A stretch of 60,629 nucleotides of DNA. Origin: Oscillospiraceae bacterium (lineage in GTDB: Bacteria; Bacillota; Clostridia; Oscillospirales; Acutalibacteraceae). Position 1 is the first letter of the stretch; each line of letters starts with the position of its first letter. Shown here in pieces: positions 15,311 to 23,470 of this stretch. The notes below the pieces were generated by a model. It was given only the letters and a program-made list of their open reading frames with translations. It was not told the origin of the DNA and made no database searches. The position numbers and the translations under genes are program-made. The DNA lies in contig DPOR01000005.1 in the NCBI GenBank assembly GCA_003538135.1, positions 176,200-236,828 on the forward strand, written 5' to 3'.

Positions 15311-16966
15311 TCAGCTGTTTTTAAATGCTTTTATTTTTTTTATAAGCCCGTCGAGCGGGTCTTTGCCGCTCGGCTGTTCGGGGGCTTTATAAAGACCTAT
15401 CTTGTAGCGCTTTCCGGTTACGGCGAAAATCGCTTTCATAAGAAGCACCGCGTGTGTGTCCTGCTTGATAAAGGACGAGAGCGCGGGATTGTCGCTCTTT
15501 ATTAAAATAAAGTTGTCGCGTTCGTAGCCGCTCGCGCCGTTTAGTAATATGCCGTGCAGCGGAGCGTCCGTTTTTTGGAGCTCGTCCATGACCTCTGCCC
15601 AGCGGGAGAACGGAACAGTCTCGCCGTTCGTGCCCTCGGGAGCGGGTGCGTGAGCTTCTGCGGGCTTTTCGGTTTTCTCGGATTTAGGCTCGGCTGTTTT
15701 TTCCGGCTCGAAAGCTTTTTTAGGCTCGGCGGGCTTTGCGGGAACGGGTGCAGTCTGCGGCTTCGGCTTTTTAGTCTCATGCTTTATTTCACGAGCGGGA
15801 GCCGGGGCGGCGGTGAAGCTGCCGGACGCCAATTTTGCCTCGAGCGCCGAAATTCTTCTGAGCAGAGCGTCGTTTTCCGTGTCGAGAGCCTCGGAGCAGA
15901 GCTTCACGAACGCCATTTCAAACGGGATTCTCTTATTGGAAGCGCGTTTTATCTGCGAGAATGTATCTTCGATAACATTGAGATTATAAAGCAGCTCTTC
16001 GAGCGGCATTTTTTCGGCTAAGGCTCTCAGAGCCTTCAGCTCGTCGTCCGTCGCTATTAAAATAGAATCAGCGCTCTTGACGGTTTTTACTATCATCAGG
16101 TCGCGCAGGTGGAACATAAATTCCGAGCAGAGCCGCTCCATGTCGCAGGAGTTCATATGCAGCTCGTTGATTATTCCGAGAGCGGAGGCGCAGTCCTTTT
16201 TTACTATGCATTCGGACAGGCGCATGAGATAATCGCGCCCCGCGAGTCCGGCGCTCTTGGTTACGACCTCATCGGTTACGTGCTCGTCTACCGCACAGCA
16301 GCGGTCAAGCAGGGAGAGCGCATCGCGCAGAGCACCGTCGGCAACCTTGGCTATGAGCGCGGCGGCATCCTCGTCTAAAACGATGTTCTCGTGCTCGGCG
16401 ACATATTGAAGCCTTGCGCAGATATCCTCAGGAGAAATTCTCTTGAAATCAAAGCGCTGGCAGCGCGAGAGAATGGTTGCGGGGAGCTTATGCACTTCGG
16501 TAGTCGCAAGGATAAAAATGACGTGCTCGGGCGGCTCCTCGAGAATTTTCAAAAGGGCGTTGAACGCGCCCGTGGAGAGCATATGTACCTCGTCTATGAT
16601 ATAAACTCTGTACTTAGCCTTAACGGGAGTAAAATTCGCCTCGTCGCGCAGGTCGCGTATATTGTCAACGCCGTTATTCGAGGCGGCGTCTATCTCGATA
16701 ACGTCGAGCACTGAGCCGTTGTCGATTCCACGGCAAATTTCGCATTCGTTGCAGGGGTCGCCGTCGTGCGGCGAGAGGCAGTTGACGGCCTTTGAAAGAA
16801 TCTTCGCGCAGGTTGTCTTGCCCGTTCCGCGCGAGCCCGTGAACAGATAGGCGTGGGCAACCCTGCCGCTGACGAGCTCGTTTTTGAGCGTAGCGGTTAT
16901 ATGGGGCTGACCGTAGACCTCCTCAAAGGTCTGCGGACGCCATTTTCTGTACAGCACGCGGTACAT
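15311..16966 (-). CDS. dnaX: DNA polymerase III gamma/tau subunit
   Basis: Clamp-loader ATPase, 551 residues. Starts MYRVLYRKWRPQTFEEVYGQ, an almost invariant N-terminus, so I use ATG 16966 rather than the frame start at 17053, which runs into the SRP RNA. Walker A GSRGTGKTT, a four-cysteine zinc site (CLSPHDGDPCNECEIC), DEVHM and the SRC arginine finger are visible in the first 180 residues. Domain III follows to about residue 370, then a Pro/Lys/Glu-rich linker and a small C-terminal domain. I saw no clear frameshift site for a short gamma form. Confidence 0.96.
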   Translation of the reverse strand: MYRVLYRKWRPQTFEEVYGQPHITATLKNELVSGRVAHAYLFTGSRGTGKTTCAKILSKAVNCLSPHDGDPCNECEICRGIDNGSVLDVIEIDAASNNGVDNIRDLRDEANFTPVKAKYRVYIIDEVHMLSTGAFNALLKILEEPPEHVIFILATTEVHKLPATILSRCQRFDFKRISPEDICARLQYVAEHENIVLDEDAAALIAKVADGALRDALSLLDRCCAVDEHVTDEVVTKSAGLAGRDYLMRLSECIVKKDCASALGIINELHMNSCDMERLCSEFMFHLRDLMIVKTVKSADSILIATDDELKALRALAEKMPLEELLYNLNVIEDTFSQIKRASNKRIPFEMAFVKLCSEALDTENDALLRRISALEAKLASGSFTAAPAPAREIKHETKKPKPQTAPVPAKPAEPKKAFEPEKTAEPKSEKTEKPAEAHAPAPEGTNGETVPFSRWAEVMDELQKTDAPLHGILLNGASGYERDNFILIKSDNPALSSFIKQDTHAVLLMKAIFAVTGKRYKIGLYKAPEQPSGKDPLDGLIKKIKAFKNS

Positions 16967-17020
16967 AACAGACCGTCCTTTTAAAAAATCTTTGATAAAA
17001 CAAAAACGAGCCTTTATCTT

Positions 17021-17139
17021 GGTCATGCGGCGGGCAGGCGGACTGTGGCGCACAGTGCAGACCGCTTAATGCTGCTCGGTTCCCCGCCTGACATGGTTCA
17101 CGGCGCTCCGCCGCACAGGACCCGCCACGCCACATGACC
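17021..17139 (-). ncRNA. ffs: Signal recognition particle RNA (4.5S/scRNA type)
   Basis: A 119-nt hairpin RNA. The ends GGTCATG and CATGACC pair and the helix continues through TGGCG/CGCCG. The apical part reads GTGAACCATGTCAGG, CGG-GGAA-CCG, AGCAGCATTAAGC, matching the SRP helix 8: symmetric and asymmetric loops and a GGAA tetraloop that bind Ffh. Position directly before dnaX is the usual Firmicute arrangement. The 5' end is uncertain: the promoter lies about 40 bases further upstream. Confidence 0.92.
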
Positions 17140-17181
17140 AAAACAAAGCCTCGCTTGAGATGCTTCTCGGTTTACTAAGTT

Positions 17182-17210
17182 ATTATAATATAAATCGCCG
17201 TTAAATACAA
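17182..17210 (-). promoter_or_regulatory. Promoter of SRP RNA and probably dnaX
   Basis: Minus strand TTGTAT (17205-17210), 17-base spacer, TATAAT (17182-17187). Confidence 0.75.
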
Positions 17211-17338
17211 GAGCTATATACTATATAAATATGCAAAATTTTTTTATTTTTCGCCGTTTATTCGGCGTACCTTGAAAATCAAACAATAAAAATTACTCGA
17301 AAAATTACGCGGATTTTTTTACGGGCAAGGTTTTCTGC

Positions 17339-17367
17339 TTTTCACGGGGAAATAAGTATGCTATAAT
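17339..17367 (+). promoter_or_regulatory. Extended -10 promoter of the GNAT-VOC-nth genes
   Basis: TGCTATAAT (TATAAT at 17362-17367) with TTTTCA 17 bases upstream. Start codon is 31 bases downstream. Confidence 0.65.
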
Positions 17368-17397
17368 AAAACCATCTGTAAGAAAGGAAGTCTTATT

Positions 17398-17904
17398 ATG
17401 ACAAAGCTCAAGAAATTCGGCGGAAAGTATAAAGATGAGACCGTTGACAGAATTGCGCGTTATTTCGGCTTCAGCGCGGGGCTTCATTTCGGCTCCGACG
17501 TGCCCGACGAGGACAGGATAAAGGCAGCAAAAAAGACGCTCAAGGAGTGGACGCACGGGCATGACGAGCTGTTTGTCATACTCGAGGACAAGGAGACCGC
17601 AGGCTTCGTCCATATAAACTATCGCACGGGCAATACCGCGTGGATAGAGGATATCTACGTCGACGAGCTCAAGCGCGGCAAAGGCATAGCCACGCGGGTC
17701 ATCGCCCTTTCGGAGGACAAGATAAAGGCGCACAGAGGCTACACTTCGATTTGCCTTGACGCATCTCCCGATAACAAAGCAGCCCTCGCGTTCTATCATA
17801 AATTGGGCTATGTAACTCTCGGCATGATAACCGTTCGCAAGGAGCTCAAAAAGAACGACAGAAAAAATGAGATCGAGTTTCTCGGTCTTACTTATAAATA
17901 TTGA
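17398..17904 (+). CDS. GNAT family N-acetyltransferase
   Basis: Predicted acetyltransferase, 168 residues. Acetyl-CoA loop KRGKGIATRV near residue 100 after the strand WIEDIYVDELK, then ICLDASPDNKAALAFYHKLGY, a very typical motif B region. AGAAAGGAAG ribosome site. The stop is 8 bases before the VOC start, so the two are probably co-transcribed with nth. Substrate unknown. Confidence 0.85.
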   Translation: MTKLKKFGGKYKDETVDRIARYFGFSAGLHFGSDVPDEDRIKAAKKTLKEWTHGHDELFVILEDKETAGFVHINYRTGNTAWIEDIYVDELKRGKGIATRVIALSEDKIKAHRGYTSICLDASPDNKAALAFYHKLGYVTLGMITVRKELKKNDRKNEIEFLGLTYKY

Positions 17905-17912
17905 GGTGCGAT

Positions 17913-18281
17913 ATGGACTACAAATTCAATCATTTTAATTTCAACGCCAAAAATCTCGACGAGAGCATTAAATTTTATAACGAGGCTCTCGGACTTCGCG
18001 AGATCCGCCGCAAGGAGGCGTCGGACGGATCGTTTACAATAGCCTTTTTGGGCGACGGCAGCGGCACTTTTTCGCTGGAGCTCACCTGTTTAAAAGAGCA
18101 TCCGCAGGCATACGATCTGGGCGAATGCGAATTTCATCTCGCCCTGACCGCCGACGACTACGAGGCCTCTCTCAAAAAGCACAGGGAGATGGACTGCGTC
18201 TGCTACATAAACGAGGGCATGGGGATATATTTTATCTCCGATCCCGACGGCTACTGGATAGAGATAATCCCGAAGAGGTAA
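17913..18281 (+). CDS. VOC family (glyoxalase-like) protein
   Basis: 122-residue single-chain vicinal-oxygen-chelate fold with two beta-alpha-beta-beta-beta halves: NHFNFNAKNLDESIKFYNEA and FHLALTADDYEASLKKHREM, ending in FISDPDGYWIEIIPKR. The DPDGYWIE motif is the lactoylglutathione lyase type. Possible metal ligands are His7 and the C-terminal Glu. The frame could begin at TTG 17901; ATG 17913 with GAGGTG upstream is preferred. Function as glyoxalase I is possible but not proven. Confidence 0.8.
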   Translation: MDYKFNHFNFNAKNLDESIKFYNEALGLREIRRKEASDGSFTIAFLGDGSGTFSLELTCLKEHPQAYDLGECEFHLALTADDYEASLKKHREMDCVCYINEGMGIYFISDPDGYWIEIIPKR

Positions 18282-18284
18282 TTT

Positions 18285-18920
18285 ATGACGAAGAAGCAGA
18301 AGGCCGCCCTTGCCGTGGCGGCGCTCGAAAAAGCATATCCCGACGCGATATGCTCGCTCAAAGAGAGCGAACCCTATCGCCTGTTAATAGCCGTGCGGCT
18401 CTCGGCTCAGTGTACGGACGCGCGCGTAAATCTCGTAACGCCAGTGCTCTTTGAGCGATTTCCGACGCTCGAAAGCCTTGCCTTTGCCGACGTTTCCGAG
18501 GTCGAGGAGATAGTTCACCCCTGCGGCTTTTTCCGCGCAAAGGCTAACGACATAGTAGCTATGAGCCGAATGCTCATTGAAAAATATAACTCCAAGGTGC
18601 CGGACACGATAGAGGAGCTTGTAAAGCTACCCGGAGTCGGCAGAAAAACGGCGAACCTCATAGTCGGCGACGTCTACGGCAAGCCCGCCGTTGTGGCCGA
18701 TACGCACCTTATCAGAATAACGAATCTCTTGGGGCTCGTTGACACAAAGGACCCCACGAAGGTCGAAAAGGAGCTGAAGGCTCTGCTCGATCCCGAGAAG
18801 AGCAACGATTTCTGCCACCGCTGCGTGCTCCACGGCAGGGCTGTGTGCATAGCGCGCCGACCGAACTGCCCCGCCTGCGTGATGAACGGCTTTTGCGGCT
18901 ATTGCTTAAAGCAAAAATAA
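18285..18920 (+). CDS. nth: Endonuclease III (DNA glycosylase/AP lyase)
   Basis: Base-excision repair enzyme for oxidised pyrimidines, 211 residues. Helix-hairpin-helix LPGVGRKTAN near residue 113 with the catalytic lysine, catalytic aspartate in VVADTHLIRITN, and a complete iron-sulfur motif C-x6-C-x2-C-x5-C near the C-terminus (CIARRPNC, PAC, VMNGFC). Starts three bases after the VOC stop. Its last 15 bases overlap the convergent gene at 18906. Confidence 0.95.
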   Translation: MTKKQKAALAVAALEKAYPDAICSLKESEPYRLLIAVRLSAQCTDARVNLVTPVLFERFPTLESLAFADVSEVEEIVHPCGFFRAKANDIVAMSRMLIEKYNSKVPDTIEELVKLPGVGRKTANLIVGDVYGKPAVVADTHLIRITNLLGLVDTKDPTKVEKELKALLDPEKSNDFCHRCVLHGRAVCIARRPNCPACVMNGFCGYCLKQK

Positions 18921-19169
18921 AACAGCCGCCGTCACGGCTGCCCCCACGAGCGCGGAGCAGACGAATTTCAGCGCCGAGAGAAGCTTTCTCTTTTTGAGCT
19001 TGCTCGCCGGAGGTATGCCCGCGCTGTCGGCTATCAGACTCGCCCGCTCGCGCAGAGTGCCCTCGCTTGTGGCGGCGTATTCGGGCTTGACGAAAAACAG
19101 AACTTTTTCAAAATATTCGCATTTGGTCTGCGTTATCTCTATGACCTGACGGTTCACGCCTTTTATCAT
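18906..19169 (-). CDS. Small C-terminally anchored membrane protein, unknown function
   Basis: 87 residues. A soluble N-terminal part begins MIKGVNRQVIEITQT and contains a predicted helix with basic and acidic residues; residues 66-87 form one hydrophobic helix at the extreme C-terminus, preceded by KLKKRK. Similar short proteins with this start occur in Clostridia, to my memory, without assigned function. Codon use is like its neighbours. It overlaps nth tail to tail by 15 bases. Confidence 0.7.
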   Translation of the reverse strand: MIKGVNRQVIEITQTKCEYFEKVLFFVKPEYAATSEGTLRERASLIADSAGIPPASKLKKRKLLSALKFVCSALVGAAVTAAVLFLL

Positions 19170-19287
19170 TTTTTCTTTATCCTCCGAATGTCATGTGTTG
19201 ATTATTTTTAACTTTTACGGCGTGAAATATACCGCCGGGCGGCGAAAAGACGATTATACGCATTGTAATCGCACTTTCGCGCGTGAT

Positions 19288-19364
19288 ATGTGGAAAACTA
19301 TGTGGAAAATGTTGATAACTTCCTCAAAAACGCTTGAAAAACCTTGACAAGCCGATGTGGATAG
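19288..19364. other. Second DnaA-box-like cluster
   Basis: Four boxes in one orientation: TGTGGAAAA (19289-19297), TGTGGAAAA (19301-19309), TGTTGATAA (19310-19318) and TGTGGATAG (19356-19364). The first two are identical to the boxes at 14.3 kb; the others differ from TGTGGATAA by one base. An AT-rich tract runs from 19365 to 19452. No trio repeat is present. It lies in a 300-base divergent gap between 19169 and 19469. Confidence 0.6.
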
Positions 19365-19468
19365 AAAAAAACGGGTCAAAAAAATATACAGTTTGTTATA
19401 TTTTCTTTACGCCAAAAGCCGAATTTATCAAGTTTATTTTATATATACAATAAAGGAGCGTTGTTGCT

Positions 19469-20323
19469 TTGGACTGTGACAAAATTTTGCAAAAGGACGG
19501 CGGAACTCTTCTCACGGGACTTCGCTGCTTCTCCCTGCCGCTGATACTCGACTGCGGACAGGCTTTTCGCTGGAGCGAGAACGCCGACGGCAGCTGGAGC
19601 GGCGTTGCGATGGGGCGCGAGCTCAGCTTGAAGCAGGACGGCGACACCCTTTTCTTTAAAGATACCTCACCTAAAGAAGTTCAAGACATATGGATAAAAT
19701 ATTTTGACCTCGACAGAGATTATACCGCTATATGCGAAAGCTTTTCGGCGGACGAGAGCCTCAAAACCGCGTGCTCCGAATATCCGGGGATAAGAATACT
19801 CAAGCAGGACGAGTGGGAGACGCTCTGCTCGTTTATAATCTCGCAGAACAACAATATTCCGAGGATAAAGGGAATTATAGAGCGGCTCTGCGAGAGCTTC
19901 GGCGATAGACTCCCCGGCGGCGGATATTCGTTCCCCTCCGCCGAAAAACTGGCGCCCCTCGAGCCGGAAGACTTGGCGCCGCTCAGGGCGGGCTTCAGAA
20001 ACAAATATATAATCGACGCCGCGAGAAAGGTATCGGGCGGCGAGGTAGATCTGTCCGCGTTAAAAAGCGCGGAGGACGACGAGGTGCGCGAGAGTCTCTT
20101 AAAAATAAAGGGCGTGGGCGCAAAGGTAGCGGAGTGTACTCTGTTGTTCGGCTTCGGGCGCGTTGATGCGTTCCCGATAGATGTGTGGGTGCGCCGCGTC
20201 GTCGGCGAGCTCTACCCCGACGGGCTGCCCGCGTGCACAGACGGAGTGCGCGGAATAGCGCAGCAGTATCTGTTCCACTGGCGCAGACACCTTGAGGAGG
20301 ACGAAAACAAAAATGCAGGCTGA
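19469..20323 (+). CDS. 8-oxoguanine DNA glycosylase family protein (OGG type)
   Basis: Base-excision glycosylase/AP lyase, 284 residues. The N-terminal LPLILDCGQAFRWS is the OGG N-domain signature; the helix-hairpin-helix IKGVGAKVAECTLLFGF near residue 212 carries the catalytic lysine, with the catalytic aspartate in VDAFPIDVWVRR. Starts with TTG at 19469, GGAG 11 bases upstream; no in-frame ATG fits. The end overlaps birA by 11 bases. AlkA-like alkyl-base activity is an alternative. Confidence 0.9.
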   Translation: MDCDKILQKDGGTLLTGLRCFSLPLILDCGQAFRWSENADGSWSGVAMGRELSLKQDGDTLFFKDTSPKEVQDIWIKYFDLDRDYTAICESFSADESLKTACSEYPGIRILKQDEWETLCSFIISQNNNIPRIKGIIERLCESFGDRLPGGGYSFPSAEKLAPLEPEDLAPLRAGFRNKYIIDAARKVSGGEVDLSALKSAEDDEVRESLLKIKGVGAKVAECTLLFGFGRVDAFPIDVWVRRVVGELYPDGLPACTDGVRGIAQQYLFHWRRHLEEDENKNAG

Positions 20324-21125
20324 TATACTCTGCGCCGCGGAGATAGAAAAATATCTCACGAAAGCGCGAAATGGCAATATAACCGTTTTTGATACGGTGG
20401 ATTCGACTAACACCGTGCTTAAAAATTTATGCGCCGAGGGCAAGGCCCGTCCGGGCGACTGCGTGACCGCCGACTGCCAGACAAAAGGGCGCGGCAGGCG
20501 CGGCAAGCGCTTCGAATCCGAAAAGGGAGTCGGAATTTACCTCTCGTTTCTGCTCGGAACGGGCAGCGCGACCCCCGAGGAGATAAGCGAGATAACCGCG
20601 TGGGGCGCTGTCGCCGTGCGCCGCGCGACAGAGAAAGTCTGTCATGCGGAAAGCCGCATAAAATGGGTCAACGACATAGTTTGCGGGCGGATGAAAATCT
20701 GCGGCATACTAACCGAGATGACAGCGGCGGGTCCCGTCATGGGTATCGGTATCAATGTAAATCAGACTAAAGACGGCTTTCCGCCCGAGCTTCGAAATAT
20801 CGCTTCGTCACTGCGTATTGTCTGCAAAAGAGAATTTTGCAGGGCGCAGATAATCGCCGCCGTTATAGAAGAGCTCGATTTGATAACCGAGAGCTTCCCC
20901 GAAAAGAGGGCGGAATATTTGAAAGAATACCGCGAAAACTGCGCGGTCACAGGCGAGGATATAAGCATCGAGCGCGGCGGAGAAATAAAAAAAGGTCGCG
21001 CCGTGGGAATAGCTCCGAATTTCGGGTTGGAAGTTATTTTTGAAAACGGAGAGCGCGAAATTATAACGGGCGGCGAAGTCAGCGTAAAAGGCTTTTACCC
21101 GACAAATCAAGTCGGGATGGAATAA
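20313..21125 (+). CDS. birA: Biotin-[acetyl-CoA-carboxylase] ligase, catalytic form
   Basis: Attaches biotin to carboxylase carrier proteins, 270 residues. Contains VDSTNT, the biotinyl-AMP loop GRGRRGKRFES and the KWVNDIVCGRMKICGILTE core, then the C-terminal SH3-like domain (GRAVGIAPNFGLEVIFENGE). There is no N-terminal winged helix, so unlike full BirA it should not act as a repressor. ATG 20313 has GAGGAGG upstream; the frame extends further into the glycosylase gene. Confidence 0.9.
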   Translation: MQADILCAAEIEKYLTKARNGNITVFDTVDSTNTVLKNLCAEGKARPGDCVTADCQTKGRGRRGKRFESEKGVGIYLSFLLGTGSATPEEISEITAWGAVAVRRATEKVCHAESRIKWVNDIVCGRMKICGILTEMTAAGPVMGIGINVNQTKDGFPPELRNIASSLRIVCKREFCRAQIIAAVIEELDLITESFPEKRAEYLKEYRENCAVTGEDISIERGGEIKKGRAVGIAPNFGLEVIFENGEREIITGGEVSVKGFYPTNQVGME

Positions 21126-21142
21126 ACTGACGGAGGGATAAA

Positions 21143-21850
21143 ATGAACAAACACAGAAAGGGACTCTATATTATCGCGGGACTGTTCTATCTTTTCTTCT
21201 CGGGCGCGCTCGCGCTCTATCCGACGAAAATGACCGTAGGAGCTACCGTATCGATGATAGCGGGTGCTGTTTTGACGCTCATAGCGGCAATAGCCTCGTT
21301 TGTCCTTGCGGCGCAGTGCAAAAATAACGTAAAATCTTCGGCTGTCCGAAACAGGCTCATGCCGATATGCTTTATCGGCCTTGCGGCGATACTCGCGGCG
21401 GATTTAATCAACACCGCCGTGCATTTTGAATCGCTGTTCGACGCCGTTCGCATAACGGCGGAGCTGATAGGCGCGGCGGGACACATAGCCGTTGCGGTCG
21501 TCATGCTAAAAAATAACATGGCATTAGTCAGAAGAAAAAAGGTTCTCTATGCTGTGCTTGCCGCGATGACGGGAAATCCCGCGTCCATTTTCGTCTCCGG
21601 TGCGTTCGCGCGCGAAAGAGCGGACGGCGAATGCAAAAAGCTTCGCAAGGCGGGTCTTGTTGAACTTATCGTCGGCGCGGTTATTATAGTCGCCGCCTAT
21701 CTGATAACGAATTTAACCCTGCCGAGCGACACATTCCGCGCTGTGACCGACTGGCTGTTCCTCTGCCTGACTCTCGTTACCGATATGGGTCTTGCACTTA
21801 TCGCCGTCTCGACTCCGAAAGATAAAAAGAAAAAGGCGAAGAAAAAATAA
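21143..21850 (+). CDS. Membrane protein, unknown family (paralogue 1)
   Basis: 235 residues with about six hydrophobic helices and a lysine-rich C-terminal tail (DKKKKAKKK). Order and spacing of helices match the gene at 22342; both contain an equivalent LMPICFIGLAAILAAD / AIPALLCAMAVFILAD segment followed by VRI and a GAAGH/NAAGF motif. GGAGGG ribosome site, 17 bases after birA. I do not recognise the family. Confidence 0.75.
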   Translation: MNKHRKGLYIIAGLFYLFFSGALALYPTKMTVGATVSMIAGAVLTLIAAIASFVLAAQCKNNVKSSAVRNRLMPICFIGLAAILAADLINTAVHFESLFDAVRITAELIGAAGHIAVAVVMLKNNMALVRRKKVLYAVLAAMTGNPASIFVSGAFARERADGECKKLRKAGLVELIVGAVIIVAAYLITNLTLPSDTFRAVTDWLFLCLTLVTDMGLALIAVSTPKDKKKKAKKK

Positions 21851-21856
21851 AAAATT

Positions 21857-22291
21857 ATGTGGAATAAAATTTCAAGCAAGGAAGACATATCGGCTCTCAT
21901 GGATAGAATGTACAGTTTCCATGACAGCTGCATCAAAGAGATGCATTATATAAGCGGAGCATATACTACTGCGGAAAAAAGCATGTATCCTATCAACGAC
22001 CGACGCACACTGCGCGTTTTGATACAAAGTCAAATCGATTCTTCGGCTGCAATCGAGCTTGAGTTTTCTGGGATTATATCTTTGTCGCTCCGCCCGACTG
22101 ACGAAAAATACACCTGCGAAATCTTAGAAGCGTCGCTCGAAGAGAAAGACGGATATTTTATATGGAAAGACGATATAGATTTATCCGAAGAGTCGGATCG
22201 GTGCGGCACGGTGATATGCTCCGAAAGACTCAGTTGGCGCGAAATAAAAAGCGTATACGGCAGTGACGAATTCTATTCGCCGGCAGAATAA
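21857..22291 (+). CDS. Hypothetical soluble protein
   Basis: 144 residues, acidic, with no membrane segment. Motif FHDSCIKEMHYISGAY near residue 22, then repeating beta-type segments (RTLRVLIQSQ, AIELEFSGIISLSLRP). The pattern resembles small DUF proteins often found near toxin-immunity loci, but I cannot assign it. The ribosome site is weak, and the gene sits 6 bases after one paralogous membrane gene and 50 bases before the other, so it may depend on read-through. Confidence 0.65.
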   Translation: MWNKISSKEDISALMDRMYSFHDSCIKEMHYISGAYTTAEKSMYPINDRRTLRVLIQSQIDSSAAIELEFSGIISLSLRPTDEKYTCEILEASLEEKDGYFIWKDDIDLSEESDRCGTVICSERLSWREIKSVYGSDEFYSPAE

Positions 22292-22341
22292 ATAAAGCAT
22301 ATAAAATCTCTAAAACCCGACCGAATGAAAGAAGCGAAAGA

Positions 22342-23052
22342 ATGAACAGACGAAACATACTTCTCTATACCCTTGCGGGAATATTTGCGATATTAGGAGC
22401 GCTGGCTAACGGTATTTCGCCGTTTATCGTCGGAATCCCGGCGGCGGAAAAAGCGGTCTCGCTCGGCGAAGCGCTTATTCTGGCGGCAATCGGCGTGTTG
22501 GCCGCAGTTGCCGCATCGCAGACGAAAAGAGAAAAAATAAGCACAAAATTGACGGAAAAAGCGATTCCCGCACTGCTCTGCGCCATGGCGGTATTTATAC
22601 TCGCGGACGCGGCTGTGTGCATACCGCATTTCAGCGGGCTGACAAGCTCCGTTCGCATAGCGGGCGATATAATAAACGCGGCGGGATTTGTGACCTGCGG
22701 CGCCGTTATGCTCAGAAACCGCAGAGAAAAAAGCGCGGCACTCTATATAATTCTCTCCGCGCTCTCCGGCAGCGCCGCGCCGATAATGCTGATCGCGGCG
22801 TGGCTGGCGCTCCCGTACAGCGAAGAGCGCGAGCGCTCGCGCAGAAAGGCGAGAAACGGGCTGATAGCGGCGTTCTTTGTGATTTTGGCGACCTATGCGG
22901 CGGTCTACATCGCCATCGGGCAGGAGACGGTGAGAAATATCGGACTGTCAGACCTTTACATGAGGCTCATGGCGGCGCTGTTCATAGCGGTCATCGCCGT
23001 GTTCGCGTTTCTCCCCTCGTCTAAGTACAAGCGGCCGGACGGGGAAAAATAA
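22342..23052 (+). CDS. Membrane protein, unknown family (paralogue 2)
   Basis: 236 residues, about six helices, short charged linker EERERSRRKARN between helices 4 and 5, and a basic tail. Clearly related to the 21143 protein over its whole length though identity is low, so the pair arose by an old duplication. GAAAGAAGCGAAAG precedes the ATG. No known domain. Confidence 0.75.
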   Translation: MNRRNILLYTLAGIFAILGALANGISPFIVGIPAAEKAVSLGEALILAAIGVLAAVAASQTKREKISTKLTEKAIPALLCAMAVFILADAAVCIPHFSGLTSSVRIAGDIINAAGFVTCGAVMLRNRREKSAALYIILSALSGSAAPIMLIAAWLALPYSEERERSRRKARNGLIAAFFVILATYAAVYIAIGQETVRNIGLSDLYMRLMAALFIAVIAVFAFLPSSKYKRPDGEK

Positions 23053-23055
23053 AAA

Positions 23056-23470
23056 TGTCAAATAGTTTTAATATTGTAAATGACATAACCGTGTAGGGGC
23101 GGATATCATCCGCCCGCGATTTATGTAATAGCTTGTTATTATTCACTTTGTAGGGGTGCGGCGACTCGCCGCACCCTTGGACGCTTGCCCTTTGTGCGCT
23201 TTATCGGTTCGGTAAAATGGATTTCTTGGGGCGAAACCGTCGTCAGGCAAATAGTTTTAATATTATAAATGACATAACCGTGTAGAGGCGGATTTTGCTC
23301 GCCCGCGGTTTATGCAGCGGCTTGCGGCTATTCACTTTGCAGGGGTCGGCGAGTCGCCGCACCCCTGCAAAAGGGCATTGAAGAAATAAAAAGTTGGGGG
23401 AAATCGGACAAATTCGTGTTGCAAGCCCTCAAATTCGGCGTTCCGCCGAGCCGGCTCCCTTGCAGGAAAG
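23056..23470. repeat. Composite intergenic repeat, copy 3 (internally duplicated)
   Basis: A unit of about 100 bases (AAATAGTTTTAATATT, then GTGTAGGGGCGG, then CTTTGTAGGGG) occurs at 23061-23157 and again at 23249-23345. Between and after lie GGTGCGGCGACTCGCCGCAC hairpins, the GGGCATTGAAG tail and a GCCGAGCCGGCTCCC arm. The segment 23471-23612 of the same 618-base gap holds nothing recognisable. Confidence 0.8.

Noticed and set aside
17033..17141. Coding frames overlapping the SRP RNA
   Set aside because: The conserved SRP stem-loop, GGAA tetraloop and paired ends explain the sequence; overlapping frames are extensions of dnaX without ribosome sites.
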